Shown here in pieces: positions 33,743 through 43,319 of a stretch of 64,000 bases of DNA. The translations under genes and the position numbers were made by a program. Location: positions 1-64,000 of the forward strand of contig JAHHSG010000006.1 in assembly GCA_020025305.1 (NCBI GenBank), written 5' to 3'. Source of the stretch: Oscillospiraceae bacterium (GTDB lineage: Bacteria; Bacillota; Clostridia; Oscillospirales; Oscillospiraceae). Position 1 is the first letter of the stretch. The number at the start of each line of letters is the position of its first letter. The notes beneath the pieces are model-generated. The model saw nothing but the letters and a program-made list of their open reading frames with translations. It had not been told where the DNA came from and did not search any database.

Positions 33743-34477
33743 TCAAGAAATTTCTCTTGAGATAGAAGCTGCACACGCTTTCAGCTGCCGCACTAACTCC
33801 ATATTGACTGTGTGCTCTGTCTTGATCATGGTTGCCGCCAGCGCAGCCACTGTTTTTCCTCGGTAATCGTAGATCGGGCAGGAAATTCCTTGGATTCCCA
33901 ACTGCAATTCCTCGTCAATGAGGGCATAGCCCTGCTGCCGAATGTGATCCAACTCCTCCAGCAGCTCGTCCAGCTCCACTTTTGTATAAGGTGTCTGCTT
34001 GGCACGGGGGGTACGTTCAAATATTGCCCTTGCCTGCTCCGGAGGCATACTGGCTGCAAATACACGTCCGGCAGAGGTGTTGTACATAGGCAGTTTAATA
34101 CCGGTGGTGGTCATAAAAATAGAGGCATCACCACCCACGCAACTCTCCAGATTAATAATTTTATCCTCATCCCGCACGCACAGCACGATGGGGATTTTGA
34201 TATCTCGGGACAACGCATACATGAAAGGCTTGGCCGCAGCAATCAGACTGTTGCGCTCACGCATCCCTGCGCAAATTGTGTAGACCTTATAGCTGAGGGC
34301 ATACTTCTTCGTCTCCGTATTCTGAAACACGAAATGATTATCCTGCAGGCTTTTCAGCACTCGATGCGTAGAGCTGGGGGGCACATCCAAGGCCTCCGAC
34401 AAATCGGAGACAGACATCCCATCCAACGCCCCGCTCAATATTTCAATTGTCTTCAGTACTCTATCTACAAGCTGCAT
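33743..34477 (-). CDS. IclR family transcriptional regulator
   Basis: A 244-aa regulator with an N-terminal winged helix (residues 3-65, including LSEALDVPPSSTHRVLKSL) and the IclR effector domain (about 75-244) with TSAGRVFAAS near residue 134 and GIQGISCPIYDY near residue 194. The ATG at 34477 follows AAAGGTGG. It lies upstream of the nucleoside operon in the same direction and faces the amidohydrolase set across a long AT-rich gap, so it may control either. Confidence 0.92.
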   Translation of the reverse strand: MQLVDRVLKTIEILSGALDGMSVSDLSEALDVPPSSTHRVLKSLQDNHFVFQNTETKKYALSYKVYTICAGMRERNSLIAAAKPFMYALSRDIKIPIVLCVRDEDKIINLESCVGGDASIFMTTTGIKLPMYNTSAGRVFAASMPPEQARAIFERTPRAKQTPYTKVELDELLEELDHIRQQGYALIDEELQLGIQGISCPIYDYRGKTVAALAATMIKTEHTVNMELVRQLKACAASISREIS

Positions 34478-35210
34478 ATTGTCCACCTTTTCTTTCGTCT
34501 TATCCCTCTCCCCCGTCATCTGAAACTGACAGTATTGTGCCTATGTAGGATCAGGGCATGGCATATTGTTAGATAAGTATAATGCAAGCTACGCATTTAT
34601 GCAATTGGATTTATTCTTTTACCGGCAGAACCATCCATGCCCGTAAGTTCTTTTTCCCCTCTTTTTCAGTTTTAAATAATTTGTATAGCTCCCAGCATAT
34701 ATTATATATTATCATATATTAAGGTAGGATACACTTTTGGCAGGAAAGGCGGCAGGAAACACGGCAGAAAATGTCGAAAAACCGCGCAAGATTTCCGCTT
34801 GACAAATGATTGAAATTATGCCGTACACTACTTGCTGTATAACATCATGATTTTGAAACGAAATATAGAATTCTTCTCTTCCGTTTTCCTTTTCTGCTTA
34901 TATGCAAAATATAGAAATATAAAGAATTCTTAATATTTGTTTCTGTTTCAACTTAGCATTTAGACCACACTATTGCACAAAAAGCTACCAAACATTTTCA
35001 GCACACTGCAAAAATTATTTCACTTTTTTTGCGTTTTTAACTTCCTCATTGTCTTTGTTCTATTTAACAATAGTTAAATTTCGCATATTTTTTCATATTT
35101 GTTTTTCCTTCTTAGTATGGTAAAATAGCATAAACCAAGCGCATAACGCCGCGCTCATTTTGTCGCTAATGCTATATTTATTGTGCAAACGGATTGCAGG
35201 AGGGCAGAAA
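34478..35210. other. AT-rich 730-bp intergenic control region
   Basis: No credible gene is found on either strand. The region is visibly richer in A+T than the flanking genes, with a run of TATATTATATATTATCATATATT near 34697-34720 and many T-tracts. Candidate promoter elements include TTGACA at 34799-34804 with TACACT 19 bp later, and TAAAAT at about 35121-35126. It separates the IclR gene from the amidohydrolase set and is the natural place for IclR-type operators. Confidence 0.6.
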
Positions 35211-36863
35211 ATGAAACAGCACGTAAGCAAGATTTTCACAAACGGGAAAATCTATACTCTTGAAAACGAAAATGTAACGAAAGAGGCATTATGTGTAAAA
35301 GATGGAGTCATCGTGTTCACGGGCAGCACAAAGGACGCTCTTGACCTCTACGAGGCCGATGAAGTGATTGATCTTCAGAGCCAAACCATGCTGCCGGGTA
35401 TGGGCGATTCTCATCTTCACTTTTTTGCATACTGCCAAGGATTTACTACCGTCAATCTCGGCGAAGCAAAATCGAAGGCCGAAGCCATGGCACTTCTTAA
35501 AAAAAGAGCCGAAGAAACGCCGGAGGGTCAGTGGATCAAAGGAACCAATTTTGACCAGTCCAAGTGGTCGGATTGTGAGGATGTTCTGCCCACGAAAGAA
35601 GATCTGGATCAGGCCAGCACCAAGCATCCTATTGTTATCAAACGTGTATGTCTGCATACCGCTGTAGCCAACTCCATGGCACTGGAGACAGCCAAAATTG
35701 GCAAAGACTTCATCTTCGGGCCGGGCGGCGTGGTGGAACTGCGTGAAGATGGTCTGCCCAATGGTGTGCTCAGAGAGCAGGCAACTAAGATTTTCGATGA
35801 AATTATCCCTGATCCGGCCAAAATCCCAGAAGTAAAGAGAAAGATTATGGAACAGGCACTGGACGAGGCCAAACAGGATGGTATCACATGCATCCACACC
35901 TACGCCGCCGAAATATGGAAGTATACCGAGGACATGGAGGACTATCAGGCGCTGGATCGAGAGGGCAATCTGCCTTTACGTGTAACCATTTATCTGGATA
36001 AGCTGTTCTGCAAGCCTTATATCACGAAAAAGGAATTGGAAGATCCCTTCCGTACTGTGCAATACGGCGGTTTGAAAATTTTCTGTGATGGCTCTCTGGG
36101 CTCCAGATCCGCTAAACTCTATGCCCCCTATGACGATGATCCCGCAACCGATGGTATTCTTGTTCAGACGCAAGAGGAACTGAATCGGCAAGTATTGGAA
36201 GGATATGAGCAAGTACAGCAGGTGGCGATCCACTGCATCGGCGATAAGGGTCTGGATTGTGTTCTAACCGCCATTGAAAATGCATTGGTCAAGACTCGGG
36301 AAAAAGGTATGACAGAGCGTGAGCAGCGAAACAAACTGCCTTTCCGCATCATCCATGCGCAAATGGCAACACCCGCACTGATTGAGCGGATGTCCAAACT
36401 TCCTGTGGTTCTGGATATCCAGCCCACCTTCCTAATGACTGACCTGCACTGGATTGAAGATCGCATCGGTGCTGAAAGAGCATTGAACAGCTACCAGTGG
36501 AAAACTTATCAAGAGCACGGCTTAAAGCTGCTGGGTGGTTCTGACTGCCCCGTTGAGAATTTTTCACCTTGGATCGGCATCTATGCAGCTGTAACGCGGC
36601 AAGACATCGATCAATTTCCCACCGGAGGCTACCACCCCGAGGAAAAAGTCTCGGTTTATGATGCTGTGTGTATGTACTCCAAGAACATCCACTATGCCAC
36701 CGGACAGGAGGATTATCTAGGCACATTGGAAGTGGGGAAGTTCGCTGATATGATTGTCATAGACCGTGATATTTTTCAAATTCCCACCCGCGAAATATTA
36801 AATGTCCAAGTCGAGAAAACTTATTTGGCTGGCAGAGAAGTCTATAACGCCAAGCACAAGTAA
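35211..36863 (+). CDS. YtcJ-like amidohydrolase
   Basis: A 550-aa metal-dependent hydrolase of the amidohydrolase_3 group. The metal motif HLH (H68, H70) is in MLPGMGDSHLHFF, followed by HCIGDKGLD near residue 346, IIHAQMATPALIERM near residue 384 and GSDCPVENFSPWIGI near residue 445. Relatives hydrolyse amides, formamides or N-acyl compounds, and the substrate is open. The ATG at 35211 follows AGGAGGG. It is first of three same-strand genes with a RocB-like hydrolase and an AGCS symporter, pointing to use of an amino-acid-derived amide. Base composition is lower in G+C than the core genes. Confidence 0.88.
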   Translation: MKQHVSKIFTNGKIYTLENENVTKEALCVKDGVIVFTGSTKDALDLYEADEVIDLQSQTMLPGMGDSHLHFFAYCQGFTTVNLGEAKSKAEAMALLKKRAEETPEGQWIKGTNFDQSKWSDCEDVLPTKEDLDQASTKHPIVIKRVCLHTAVANSMALETAKIGKDFIFGPGGVVELREDGLPNGVLREQATKIFDEIIPDPAKIPEVKRKIMEQALDEAKQDGITCIHTYAAEIWKYTEDMEDYQALDREGNLPLRVTIYLDKLFCKPYITKKELEDPFRTVQYGGLKIFCDGSLGSRSAKLYAPYDDDPATDGILVQTQEELNRQVLEGYEQVQQVAIHCIGDKGLDCVLTAIENALVKTREKGMTEREQRNKLPFRIIHAQMATPALIERMSKLPVVLDIQPTFLMTDLHWIEDRIGAERALNSYQWKTYQEHGLKLLGGSDCPVENFSPWIGIYAAVTRQDIDQFPTGGYHPEEKVSVYDAVCMYSKNIHYATGQEDYLGTLEVGKFADMIVIDRDIFQIPTREILNVQVEKTYLAGREVYNAKHK

Positions 36864-36903
36864 ATGGAAGTAAAAATGGAACATTGATAAAGAGGATGAA
36901 TAC

Positions 36904-38565
36904 ATGAAACTAAATTGTTTTGAAGATGTGAAGCGATTAACATGTGAAATGGTCTCCATCCCCAGCATTAATAAGTCCCTAGGCGGCGAAAGCGCTCTGG
37001 CACAGTATGTCTATGACTTTTACAGGAGTCTTCCATACTTCCAGAGGCATCCAGAACAAACGATTCTCTTTCAAACGGAAGACGACTTCATCGAACGCCA
37101 TTCCGCTTTGGCCTATGTCAAGGGCACAAAGGGTACTTCTAACCGAACCGTTATTCTGATCGGTCACATTGACACCGTCGGTGTTGACGATTTTGGTGCC
37201 ATCCGCGATTACGCCTTCCGTCCCAATGAACTCCCACAAAAGCTGCTGGAGACATTTTCTCTATCACCTGAAGTTATAGCGGATATTGAATCGGGAGAGT
37301 TTATGTTTGGACGTGGCGTATTGGATATGAAGTCGGGTGTCGCTGGACATATGTATCTGATCAAGTATTTCTCAGAGCATCCCGAAGAGCTGGATGGCAA
37401 CTTGATTCAGATTGCAGAATGTGACGAAGAGGATAATTCACATGGTATCATCACAGCCATCGACTATTTACTGGATCTCAAGAAAAAAGAAAATTTTGAA
37501 TATGTTGCCTGCATCAACGCCGACTATTCCACCAACTACGACCCCGACGATAACAACCGCTACATCTATTACGGCAGCATAGGAAAACTTCTTCCCTGTT
37601 TTGTTGCTTTCGGCAAAGAGTCCCATGTCGGCTCTGCATTTAAGGCGTTTGACCCCAATCTTTTGATTGCCGAGGTAACACGGGAAATGTCTCTCAACAC
37701 CGACCTATGTGATATTTCGCATGGTGAGGTAACGGTTCCTCCGATCTCCCTCAAACAAACGGACACCAAGCCGGAATACACGGTACAAACGGCACTGACC
37801 GCTTTTGCCTATTATAACTACTTCACCCACGGAATTGGCCCTGACAGCGTGTTAGAAAAGTGCAAAGCGGTGGGTGAAAAAGCCTTCCATCAGGTAATCG
37901 AGCAGCTCAATAAGCGCTACGCCAAATACTGCGAGCTAAGCCACATCGATTTTACACCGCTTCCTTGGAAAACACGAGTTTACACATGGAAGGAATTCTA
38001 TGATCATGCCGCCCAAAAACACGGTATGCCTTTTGTCAATTCAATGACCGCCTTTGCTGAAAATCTCCAGGCAGCGCAGCCCCAGATGGATCTGCGTCAA
38101 TTCAGTTTAGCAGTCGTAGAGGAAGCGTGGAAATGGTACGAAGATAAATCTCCCGCACTCGTCTTGTTCTTTGGCTCGGTTTTTAGTGCTCGGATCGAAA
38201 TGACCGGTAAAACGGATGCTGAGCGTGCCCTCTTGGACGCTGTTGCGTATGCTGTCGAAAAAATTGGTCCCACGTCACAACGAAGCATCAAGACCCGGAT
38301 GTTCTATCCTTACATCTCCGACTCCAGCTTCATGGCTCTATGCGATACGAGAGAGTCCTTTAACGCCGTCGCCCAAAACATGCCCTCCTGGAAGATCAAA
38401 TATTACCATGATGTGGATAAAATTCTGGAAATCAATGTTCCTGTGGTCAATATCGGCACTTTTGGCCGTGATGGACATATGCTGACAGAACGAGTCGATA
38501 TGTATCATACATTCCAGAACGTGCCAAACATCACCTATGAAACGATCCTTCAGCTGCTGAATTAA
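36904..38565 (+). CDS. RocB-like M20 family metallohydrolase
   Basis: A 553-aa M20 protein much longer than ordinary peptidases of the family but matching the size of RocB (arginine utilisation). Metal-site motifs are GHIDTVG (H88, D90), RGVLDMKSG (D141) and ECDEEDNSHG (E175/E176). It has a long lid and insert region between about 220 and 430. It would cleave a dipeptide, acyl-amino acid or related amide in the cytosol. It lies 40 bp after the amidohydrolase gene and 170 bp before the sodium symporter. Confidence 0.85.
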   Translation: MKLNCFEDVKRLTCEMVSIPSINKSLGGESALAQYVYDFYRSLPYFQRHPEQTILFQTEDDFIERHSALAYVKGTKGTSNRTVILIGHIDTVGVDDFGAIRDYAFRPNELPQKLLETFSLSPEVIADIESGEFMFGRGVLDMKSGVAGHMYLIKYFSEHPEELDGNLIQIAECDEEDNSHGIITAIDYLLDLKKKENFEYVACINADYSTNYDPDDNNRYIYYGSIGKLLPCFVAFGKESHVGSAFKAFDPNLLIAEVTREMSLNTDLCDISHGEVTVPPISLKQTDTKPEYTVQTALTAFAYYNYFTHGIGPDSVLEKCKAVGEKAFHQVIEQLNKRYAKYCELSHIDFTPLPWKTRVYTWKEFYDHAAQKHGMPFVNSMTAFAENLQAAQPQMDLRQFSLAVVEEAWKWYEDKSPALVLFFGSVFSARIEMTGKTDAERALLDAVAYAVEKIGPTSQRSIKTRMFYPYISDSSFMALCDTRESFNAVAQNMPSWKIKYYHDVDKILEINVPVVNIGTFGRDGHMLTERVDMYHTFQNVPNITYETILQLLN

Positions 38566-38735
38566 GATCCCCCGTATTCCCATAGCAAAAGCGCTTCCCA
38601 TCACCTTCGATCTCCGCATACCTACTCTGTTGCATGTGTCTATTTGATGTGAGGTTTTCATCAGTTTATTTACTGCTTCATGTTTCTTCTTATGGAAGGA
38701 AACAATGCAGAATAGAGAAGAAAGGAATCATTGGT

Positions 38736-40151
38736 ATGAAGGCTATTCTTGATCTATGCATCAGTTTTGCTAACTGGTTTTGGGGCATTCCCATTCTTAT
38801 AGTAATCGGCGGTACCGGACTATATTTATGTATTCGTCTCGGCTTCCCGCAATTCCGTCACTTTGGTTACATATGTTCTCAGACCTTCGGTAAGATGTTC
38901 TCCCGCCAAGAAAAAAAGGACGGCACAGTTTCTCCGTTCGCCGCAGCTTGCACCGCTCTTGCGTGCACCATTGGCGCATCCAATATTGTGGGTGTCCCTG
39001 TGGCGATTGCTCTGGGCGGCCCCGGCTCTGTATTCTGGATATGGATTCTGGCCATTGTGGGCATGGTCTCCAAGTATGCAGAAGCGGCTCTATCCGTTAA
39101 GCATCGGGTAAAAAACGAGGATGGTGTCTATGTCGGCGGCCCTTACTATTACTGCAAGAAGGGCTTTGGCAATAAATTCGGTGTTATTCTGGGTACATGG
39201 TTTGCCGCAGCACTGATGATTGAGTTCATTCCCTCTGCTGCAACGCAGGCCGCTTCCGCCTGCATCCAGTTCGAGTTTATGGGCATTGATCAGAAAGTCG
39301 TCGCTATTGTGATGTGTGTACTGTTGGTTATCGTCTGTATGGGAGGCGTGCAGAGAATTGGTAGTGTTTGCGACAAATTGGTCCCCGCCATGGCAATCAT
39401 TTATCTCCTTGGCGCCCTGATTATCATTTTCGCCAATATCGGTACTCTTCCCGGGGTCATCGGTTCTATCTTTGCCAACGCCTTTACCGGCAGAGCTGCC
39501 GTCGGCGGCTTCGGCGGAGCAACGGTAGCCATGGCTATCCGCTGGGGTGCTGCCAGAGGTGTATACTCTAACGAGGCCTGCGTCGGTACCGGCGCTATCG
39601 GTCATGCGGCTTCCGATGTAGATCACCCCATCCGTCAAGCCAACTGGGGTGTCTTTGAAGTGACTGTCGATACGATCATTGTCTGTACAGTCACCGCACT
39701 TGCCGTTTTATGCACCGGCGTTTGGACCAGTCCCGACGCCGGTGACGGAGGAACACTGGCACAGGCTGCTTTCGTCTCCATGTATGGTGCAGGATTTACT
39801 CAGTACTTCATCGCTATTTGTGTCTTTCTATTTGTCTTTTCCACAAATATTGCCATTGTATTCTATGGCGAAAAGCAGGCAGAGGCCCTGTTCGGCACCA
39901 AGTTTGCAAAGGTGTGGAGATGGATCTATATCATCGGCACCCTGATTGGCGGCTTTGGCGTTACCCTGTCCACGCTGTACTCTTTACTGGACTTCCTGCT
40001 GGCTATCGTTATTATTCCCAACGTCTTGGCTCTGCTGCTATTAGCTCCCCAAGTCAAGAAGTTACAGCACGAATTCTACCACACCCCTGGGATGTACTAC
40101 CTAGCTGATAAGGCCGCTAAAGAGTCTAAGAAATCCAGCAAGACCAAGTAA
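38736..40151 (+). CDS. AGCS family sodium:amino acid symporter
   Basis: A 471-aa carrier with about ten to eleven helices, of the alanine/glycine:cation symporter group. The conserved GGPYYYCKKG near residue 128 and RGVYSNEACVGTGAIGHAAS near residue 270 (RGxxSNEAGxG-type signature) are clear. It imports a small neutral amino acid, probably with Na+. The start ATG at 38736 has AAAGGA upstream; the long in-frame upstream extension has no SD. Together with the two hydrolases it suggests uptake and breakdown of one substrate family. Confidence 0.92.
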   Translation: MKAILDLCISFANWFWGIPILIVIGGTGLYLCIRLGFPQFRHFGYICSQTFGKMFSRQEKKDGTVSPFAAACTALACTIGASNIVGVPVAIALGGPGSVFWIWILAIVGMVSKYAEAALSVKHRVKNEDGVYVGGPYYYCKKGFGNKFGVILGTWFAAALMIEFIPSAATQAASACIQFEFMGIDQKVVAIVMCVLLVIVCMGGVQRIGSVCDKLVPAMAIIYLLGALIIIFANIGTLPGVIGSIFANAFTGRAAVGGFGGATVAMAIRWGAARGVYSNEACVGTGAIGHAASDVDHPIRQANWGVFEVTVDTIIVCTVTALAVLCTGVWTSPDAGDGGTLAQAAFVSMYGAGFTQYFIAICVFLFVFSTNIAIVFYGEKQAEALFGTKFAKVWRWIYIIGTLIGGFGVTLSTLYSLLDFLLAIVIIPNVLALLLLAPQVKKLQHEFYHTPGMYYLADKAAKESKKSSKTK

Positions 40152-40190
40152 TCTGAATAGCGTCAAACAAAACAGAGTCGGTATGCAGTC

Positions 40191-40229
40191 CAGCCCCGGG
40201 TTTCCTGTAAAGGATCCCCGGGGCTGCTT
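40191..40229 (+). terminator. Terminator of the amidohydrolase-RocB-AGCS set
   Basis: CAGCCCCGGG with CCCCGGGGCTG around a 13-nt loop, then CTTCATTT. Confidence 0.75.
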
Positions 40230-40262
40230 CATTTAACAAAATACAGCAAAACTCTTTGACGG

Positions 40263-40565
40263 TTATTCCTTGATCATCCGAAGACCCACTTCCATCATGC
40301 GAATCGCCGTATCGCGATAATCACCCATAAGATCGAAGATCTCATCCTCCGACAAAACGCCCCGTTTCATGGTTTTAGGCACAAGTCCTGCCCTGTCATC
40401 CTCAAGATCCTTTTCCCTCTGCTCGCTATAATAGTATTGGATCAGTGCAGCATACTCCGGGCGGCACGCCTCCATCTTCTCCAAAAGCATCTGCATTTCC
40501 TGGAGCATTTCTCCCTGCTGTACTCGGATACGCTCCATTGTCACAATATGGTCATAACTTTTCAT
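40263..40565 (-). CDS. DUF4298 family protein
   Basis: A 100-aa soluble, mostly helical protein (MERIRVQQGEMLQEMQMLLE near residue 10) with the YYYSEQREKDLEDD stretch near residue 44 and RGVLSEDEIFDLMGD near residue 68, which together place it in DUF4298. No function is known. It is a single-gene unit on the minus strand, with ATG at 40565. Confidence 0.8.
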   Translation of the reverse strand: MKSYDHIVTMERIRVQQGEMLQEMQMLLEKMEACRPEYAALIQYYYSEQREKDLEDDRAGLVPKTMKRGVLSEDEIFDLMGDYRDTAIRMMEVGLRMIKE

Positions 40566-40961
40566 CCATTTTCCCCCCTGCCCACCGCAGAATAATTTCT
40601 CTTATTATACTTATCTGCCTTTCCTTTTGCAACACCGGATATGTTTGCATTCCATTTACATTTTATCGACATGGCCTTTTGTATATAATAACGAAAATAT
40701 CACATTTCAATGCAGCAACATGCCGTATTTTATATTTTGCCGCATTTTTTCACCCATTTGTTAGAAATTTCACTTTCTTTTTCCTGCAGTTTCTGTTACA
40801 ATGTCCATATCGTAAATGTTAAAAAGTAAACAAAGTCGGATTTTATTCTGGAAGAATCTGTGATACAAGCGCTGCCTGCGCTTACGCAGATTCCCACAAC
40901 CCCCCAACTATATCATTGCCGGCCCCCGGCGGCTGCGCACAAATTTCCAGGAGGAAAAATT
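40566..40961. other. Intergenic region before the CoA-transferase gene
   Basis: No gene is seen. The sequence is T-rich up to about 40830. The best plus-strand -10 is TACAAT at 40797-40802 with a weak -35. A stem GCGCTGCCTGCGC lies near 40870. The SD AGGAGGAAAAA stands before the ATG at 40962. Confidence 0.5.
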
Positions 40962-42305
40962 ATGGATTATCAGGCACTTTATAACCAAAAGCTGACTACC
41001 CCTGACGAGGCTGTTAAAATTGTCAAATCCGGTGACTGGGTCGATTATGGCTGGTGCACGACCCATCCGCCAGCACTGGATCGGGCGCTGGCCGCCCGAA
41101 AGGATGAACTGTTCGACGTGAAGGTTCGCGGCGGCGTGACCATGTGGACACCGGAGATTACGTTGGTGGAGAATGCACCTGAGCACTTTACCTGGAACTC
41201 TTGGCACTGCAGCGGTGTGGATCGCAAGATCATCGAGCGCGGCGTCGGCTTCTTCAGTCCCATGCGCTACTCTGAGCTGCCTCACTTCTATCGTGACAGT
41301 CTCCCCCCTGTGGATGTGGTGATGATCCAAACCACACCGATGGACGAACACGGAAACTTTAACTTCGGTCTGCAATGTTCCCATCTGGCCGCTGCTATCT
41401 CCCGCGCCAAGCATATTATTGTGGAGGTCAATACCAATATGCCCTGGGTCAACGGCCTCACCGGTACAGAGGTACATATCTCACAGGTGGATGCTGTGGT
41501 AGAGGGAGATAATCCCCCCTTGCCCGAATTGGCTCCCAGCGGTCCTCCTTCCGATGTGGATCGTGCCGTTGCCGCACAGGTGGTGGCACAGATCCCGGAT
41601 CGCGCCTGCCTGCAGCTGGGTATCGGTGCCATGCCCAACACCATTGGCACCATGATTGCCCAATCCGATTTAAAAGAGTTATCCGTTCATACGGAGATGT
41701 ACGTGGACGCCTTCGTTGATATGTCCATGGCAGGCAAGATCACCGGCCGCTATAAGAAGCTGAATCCGGGTCGGCAGGTCTTTGCCTTTGCCGCCGGCAG
41801 CAAGCGTCTTTACGACTTTGTCCGCAATAATCCCGATGTGATGGCCGCACCGGTAGACTACACCAACGACGTGCGGCTCATCAGCGAAATCGACAATTTC
41901 ATTTCCATCAATAACTGCATTGATATGGATCTCTTTGGCCAAATCAACGCCGAGTCCGCCGGTTTGAAGCATATCTCCGGCACCGGCGGTCAGCTGGACT
42001 TTGCCATGGGAGCCTATCTCTCCAACGGCGGCAAGAGCTTCATTTGTATGGCCTCCACCGTTACCGGCAAGGACGGCATTACCAGGAGTCGTATTGTGCC
42101 CACATTGAGCCAGGGCTCCATCTGCACTGACCCCCGCACCTGTGTCCACTATGTGGTCACGGAGTACGGCATGGTCAATCTAAAGGGGCTGTCCGTCTGG
42201 GAACGCACAGAACAGATTGTGGGGATTGCCCACCCTGATTTCCGGGATTCCCTCATCAAGGAAGCGGAAAAAATGCACATTTGGCGGCGCAGCAATAAGC
42301 GCTGA
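40962..42305 (+). CDS. but: Butyryl-CoA:acetate CoA-transferase-type enzyme
   Basis: Moves CoA from butyryl-CoA (or 4-hydroxybutyryl-CoA) to acetate, releasing butyrate. The 447-aa protein has the size and layout of But/Cat-type family I CoA-transferases, with QLGIGAMPNTIG near residue 218, the catalytic Glu in HTEMYVDAF (E245), and the GTGGQLDFAMGAYLSNGGKS block near residue 345. 4-hydroxybutyrate CoA-transferase is the main alternative. It is 23 kb from the crt-etfA operon, so it is probably regulated separately. Confidence 0.88.
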   Translation: MDYQALYNQKLTTPDEAVKIVKSGDWVDYGWCTTHPPALDRALAARKDELFDVKVRGGVTMWTPEITLVENAPEHFTWNSWHCSGVDRKIIERGVGFFSPMRYSELPHFYRDSLPPVDVVMIQTTPMDEHGNFNFGLQCSHLAAAISRAKHIIVEVNTNMPWVNGLTGTEVHISQVDAVVEGDNPPLPELAPSGPPSDVDRAVAAQVVAQIPDRACLQLGIGAMPNTIGTMIAQSDLKELSVHTEMYVDAFVDMSMAGKITGRYKKLNPGRQVFAFAAGSKRLYDFVRNNPDVMAAPVDYTNDVRLISEIDNFISINNCIDMDLFGQINAESAGLKHISGTGGQLDFAMGAYLSNGGKSFICMASTVTGKDGITRSRIVPTLSQGSICTDPRTCVHYVVTEYGMVNLKGLSVWERTEQIVGIAHPDFRDSLIKEAEKMHIWRRSNKR

Positions 42306-42338
42306 CCTACCAACAAAGCCTACTCTTTTCTCTTTTTA

Positions 42339-42382
42339 GATCCCTCCTGCCACAGGAAACTGCAGCAGGGGGGATCTGCTTA
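42339..42382 (+). terminator. Terminator after the CoA-transferase gene
   Basis: AGATCCCTCCTGC pairs with GCAGGGGGGATCT (one G-U wobble) and is followed by GCTTATTT. Confidence 0.78.
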
Positions 42383-42455
42383 TTTGGCAAACACGCAGCT
42401 GTCAAAAATAGAGGCCATGAAAAATGAAATATCAAGGTAAGTGTACCGTACAACA

Positions 42456-42485
42456 AAGGACGCATCCCTCTGGATGCGTCCTTTC
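42456..42485 (-). terminator. Terminator of the holin-endolysin pair
   Basis: AAAGGACGCATCC and GGATGCGTCCTTT pair around a CTCT loop, directly before the end of the endolysin gene on the minus strand. Confidence 0.88.
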
Positions 42486-42487
42486 TA

Positions 42488-43315
42488 TTACCCCTTGTTC
42501 AGCCAGTTCTGCCATGCACGCACGGTAGCCTTCCCCAGTACACCATCAGCAGTGATGCCAAGAAATTGCTGCATAGCGGTTATGGTAGCAGGCCCTACGA
42601 TGCCGTCAGGCTCTGCTTTCACCAGACTTTGGATAGCTCGTACCGTATTGCTGCCCACATCAGACACACGACCTACAAACTCCCAGCCGTTCTCATTTAC
42701 ACTGTCTTGCAGAATATATGCATCCAGATTGCCGCTGTACTGGTGAGAAAGCACGCCATCGTGCCGGTCAAGCCCCAGCTTTCTCTGTACTGCCAGCGTC
42801 GTATCATAGCCCCATACACCATCCACTGCGATCTGCTGGCGATCCGGCACCGACTGCCCGCTATAGATGACCTCCGCCATGGCTGTCAACTCTTCCAAGC
42901 GTTCATACCATCGGCCCGGACAGCCGGTGCTCACCACATCCTGATGCCCCACTAAGGGCAGCTTTCCATATTTATGCCACAGCACAGCAATCAACTCTGC
43001 CACGGTTGCCCGATCCTCCGCACTGCACCGTGGGTGACATTCAATACCGATGGAGCGAAGATTTTCCTCTCGATCCCCGGCATGCCATGCCGCATCGTTC
43101 CAGTTAACGAGGCAGGCAATCCGCCCCGCTTCCGCCACGAAGTGGGCAGAAACCTCAGAGGCTGGATTCATCAGCCAGCGGATGGTTCCCGCAAATGTGC
43201 TCTCATCACTGCCCCAATGGTGGATGACGATTTTCTCGGGACGGTTCTGTCCCCTCGTCCCCATGGGATAACCGAAGTTCGGGGAATCATATTGCGTTAT
43301 ATATTGGTAGCTCAC
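42488..43315 (-). CDS. Phage-type endolysin: N-acetylmuramoyl-L-alanine amidase with two peptidoglycan-binding repeats
   Basis: Cuts the amide bond between muramic acid and the stem peptide. The 275-aa protein has an Amidase_2 domain (about 1-140) with IVIHHWGSDES (H32/H33), AAWHAG (H78) and HQDVVSTGC (H124, C132) as zinc-site motifs. Two peptidoglycan_binding_1 repeats follow (about 160-200 and 230-275), the second with DGVLGKATVRAWQNWL. No signal peptide is seen, so export would need the adjacent holin, as in phages. It starts 4 bp after the holin stop. Confidence 0.9.
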   Translation of the reverse strand: MSYQYITQYDSPNFGYPMGTRGQNRPEKIVIHHWGSDESTFAGTIRWLMNPASEVSAHFVAEAGRIACLVNWNDAAWHAGDREENLRSIGIECHPRCSAEDRATVAELIAVLWHKYGKLPLVGHQDVVSTGCPGRWYERLEELTAMAEVIYSGQSVPDRQQIAVDGVWGYDTTLAVQRKLGLDRHDGVLSHQYSGNLDAYILQDSVNENGWEFVGRVSDVGSNTVRAIQSLVKAEPDGIVGPATITAMQQFLGITADGVLGKATVRAWQNWLNKG

Positions 43316-43319
43316 TCAA

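Noticed and set aside
34478..35210. A riboswitch in the long AT-rich region
   Set aside because: No conserved riboswitch core or terminator/antiterminator pair was recognised; the sequence is mainly AT tracts.
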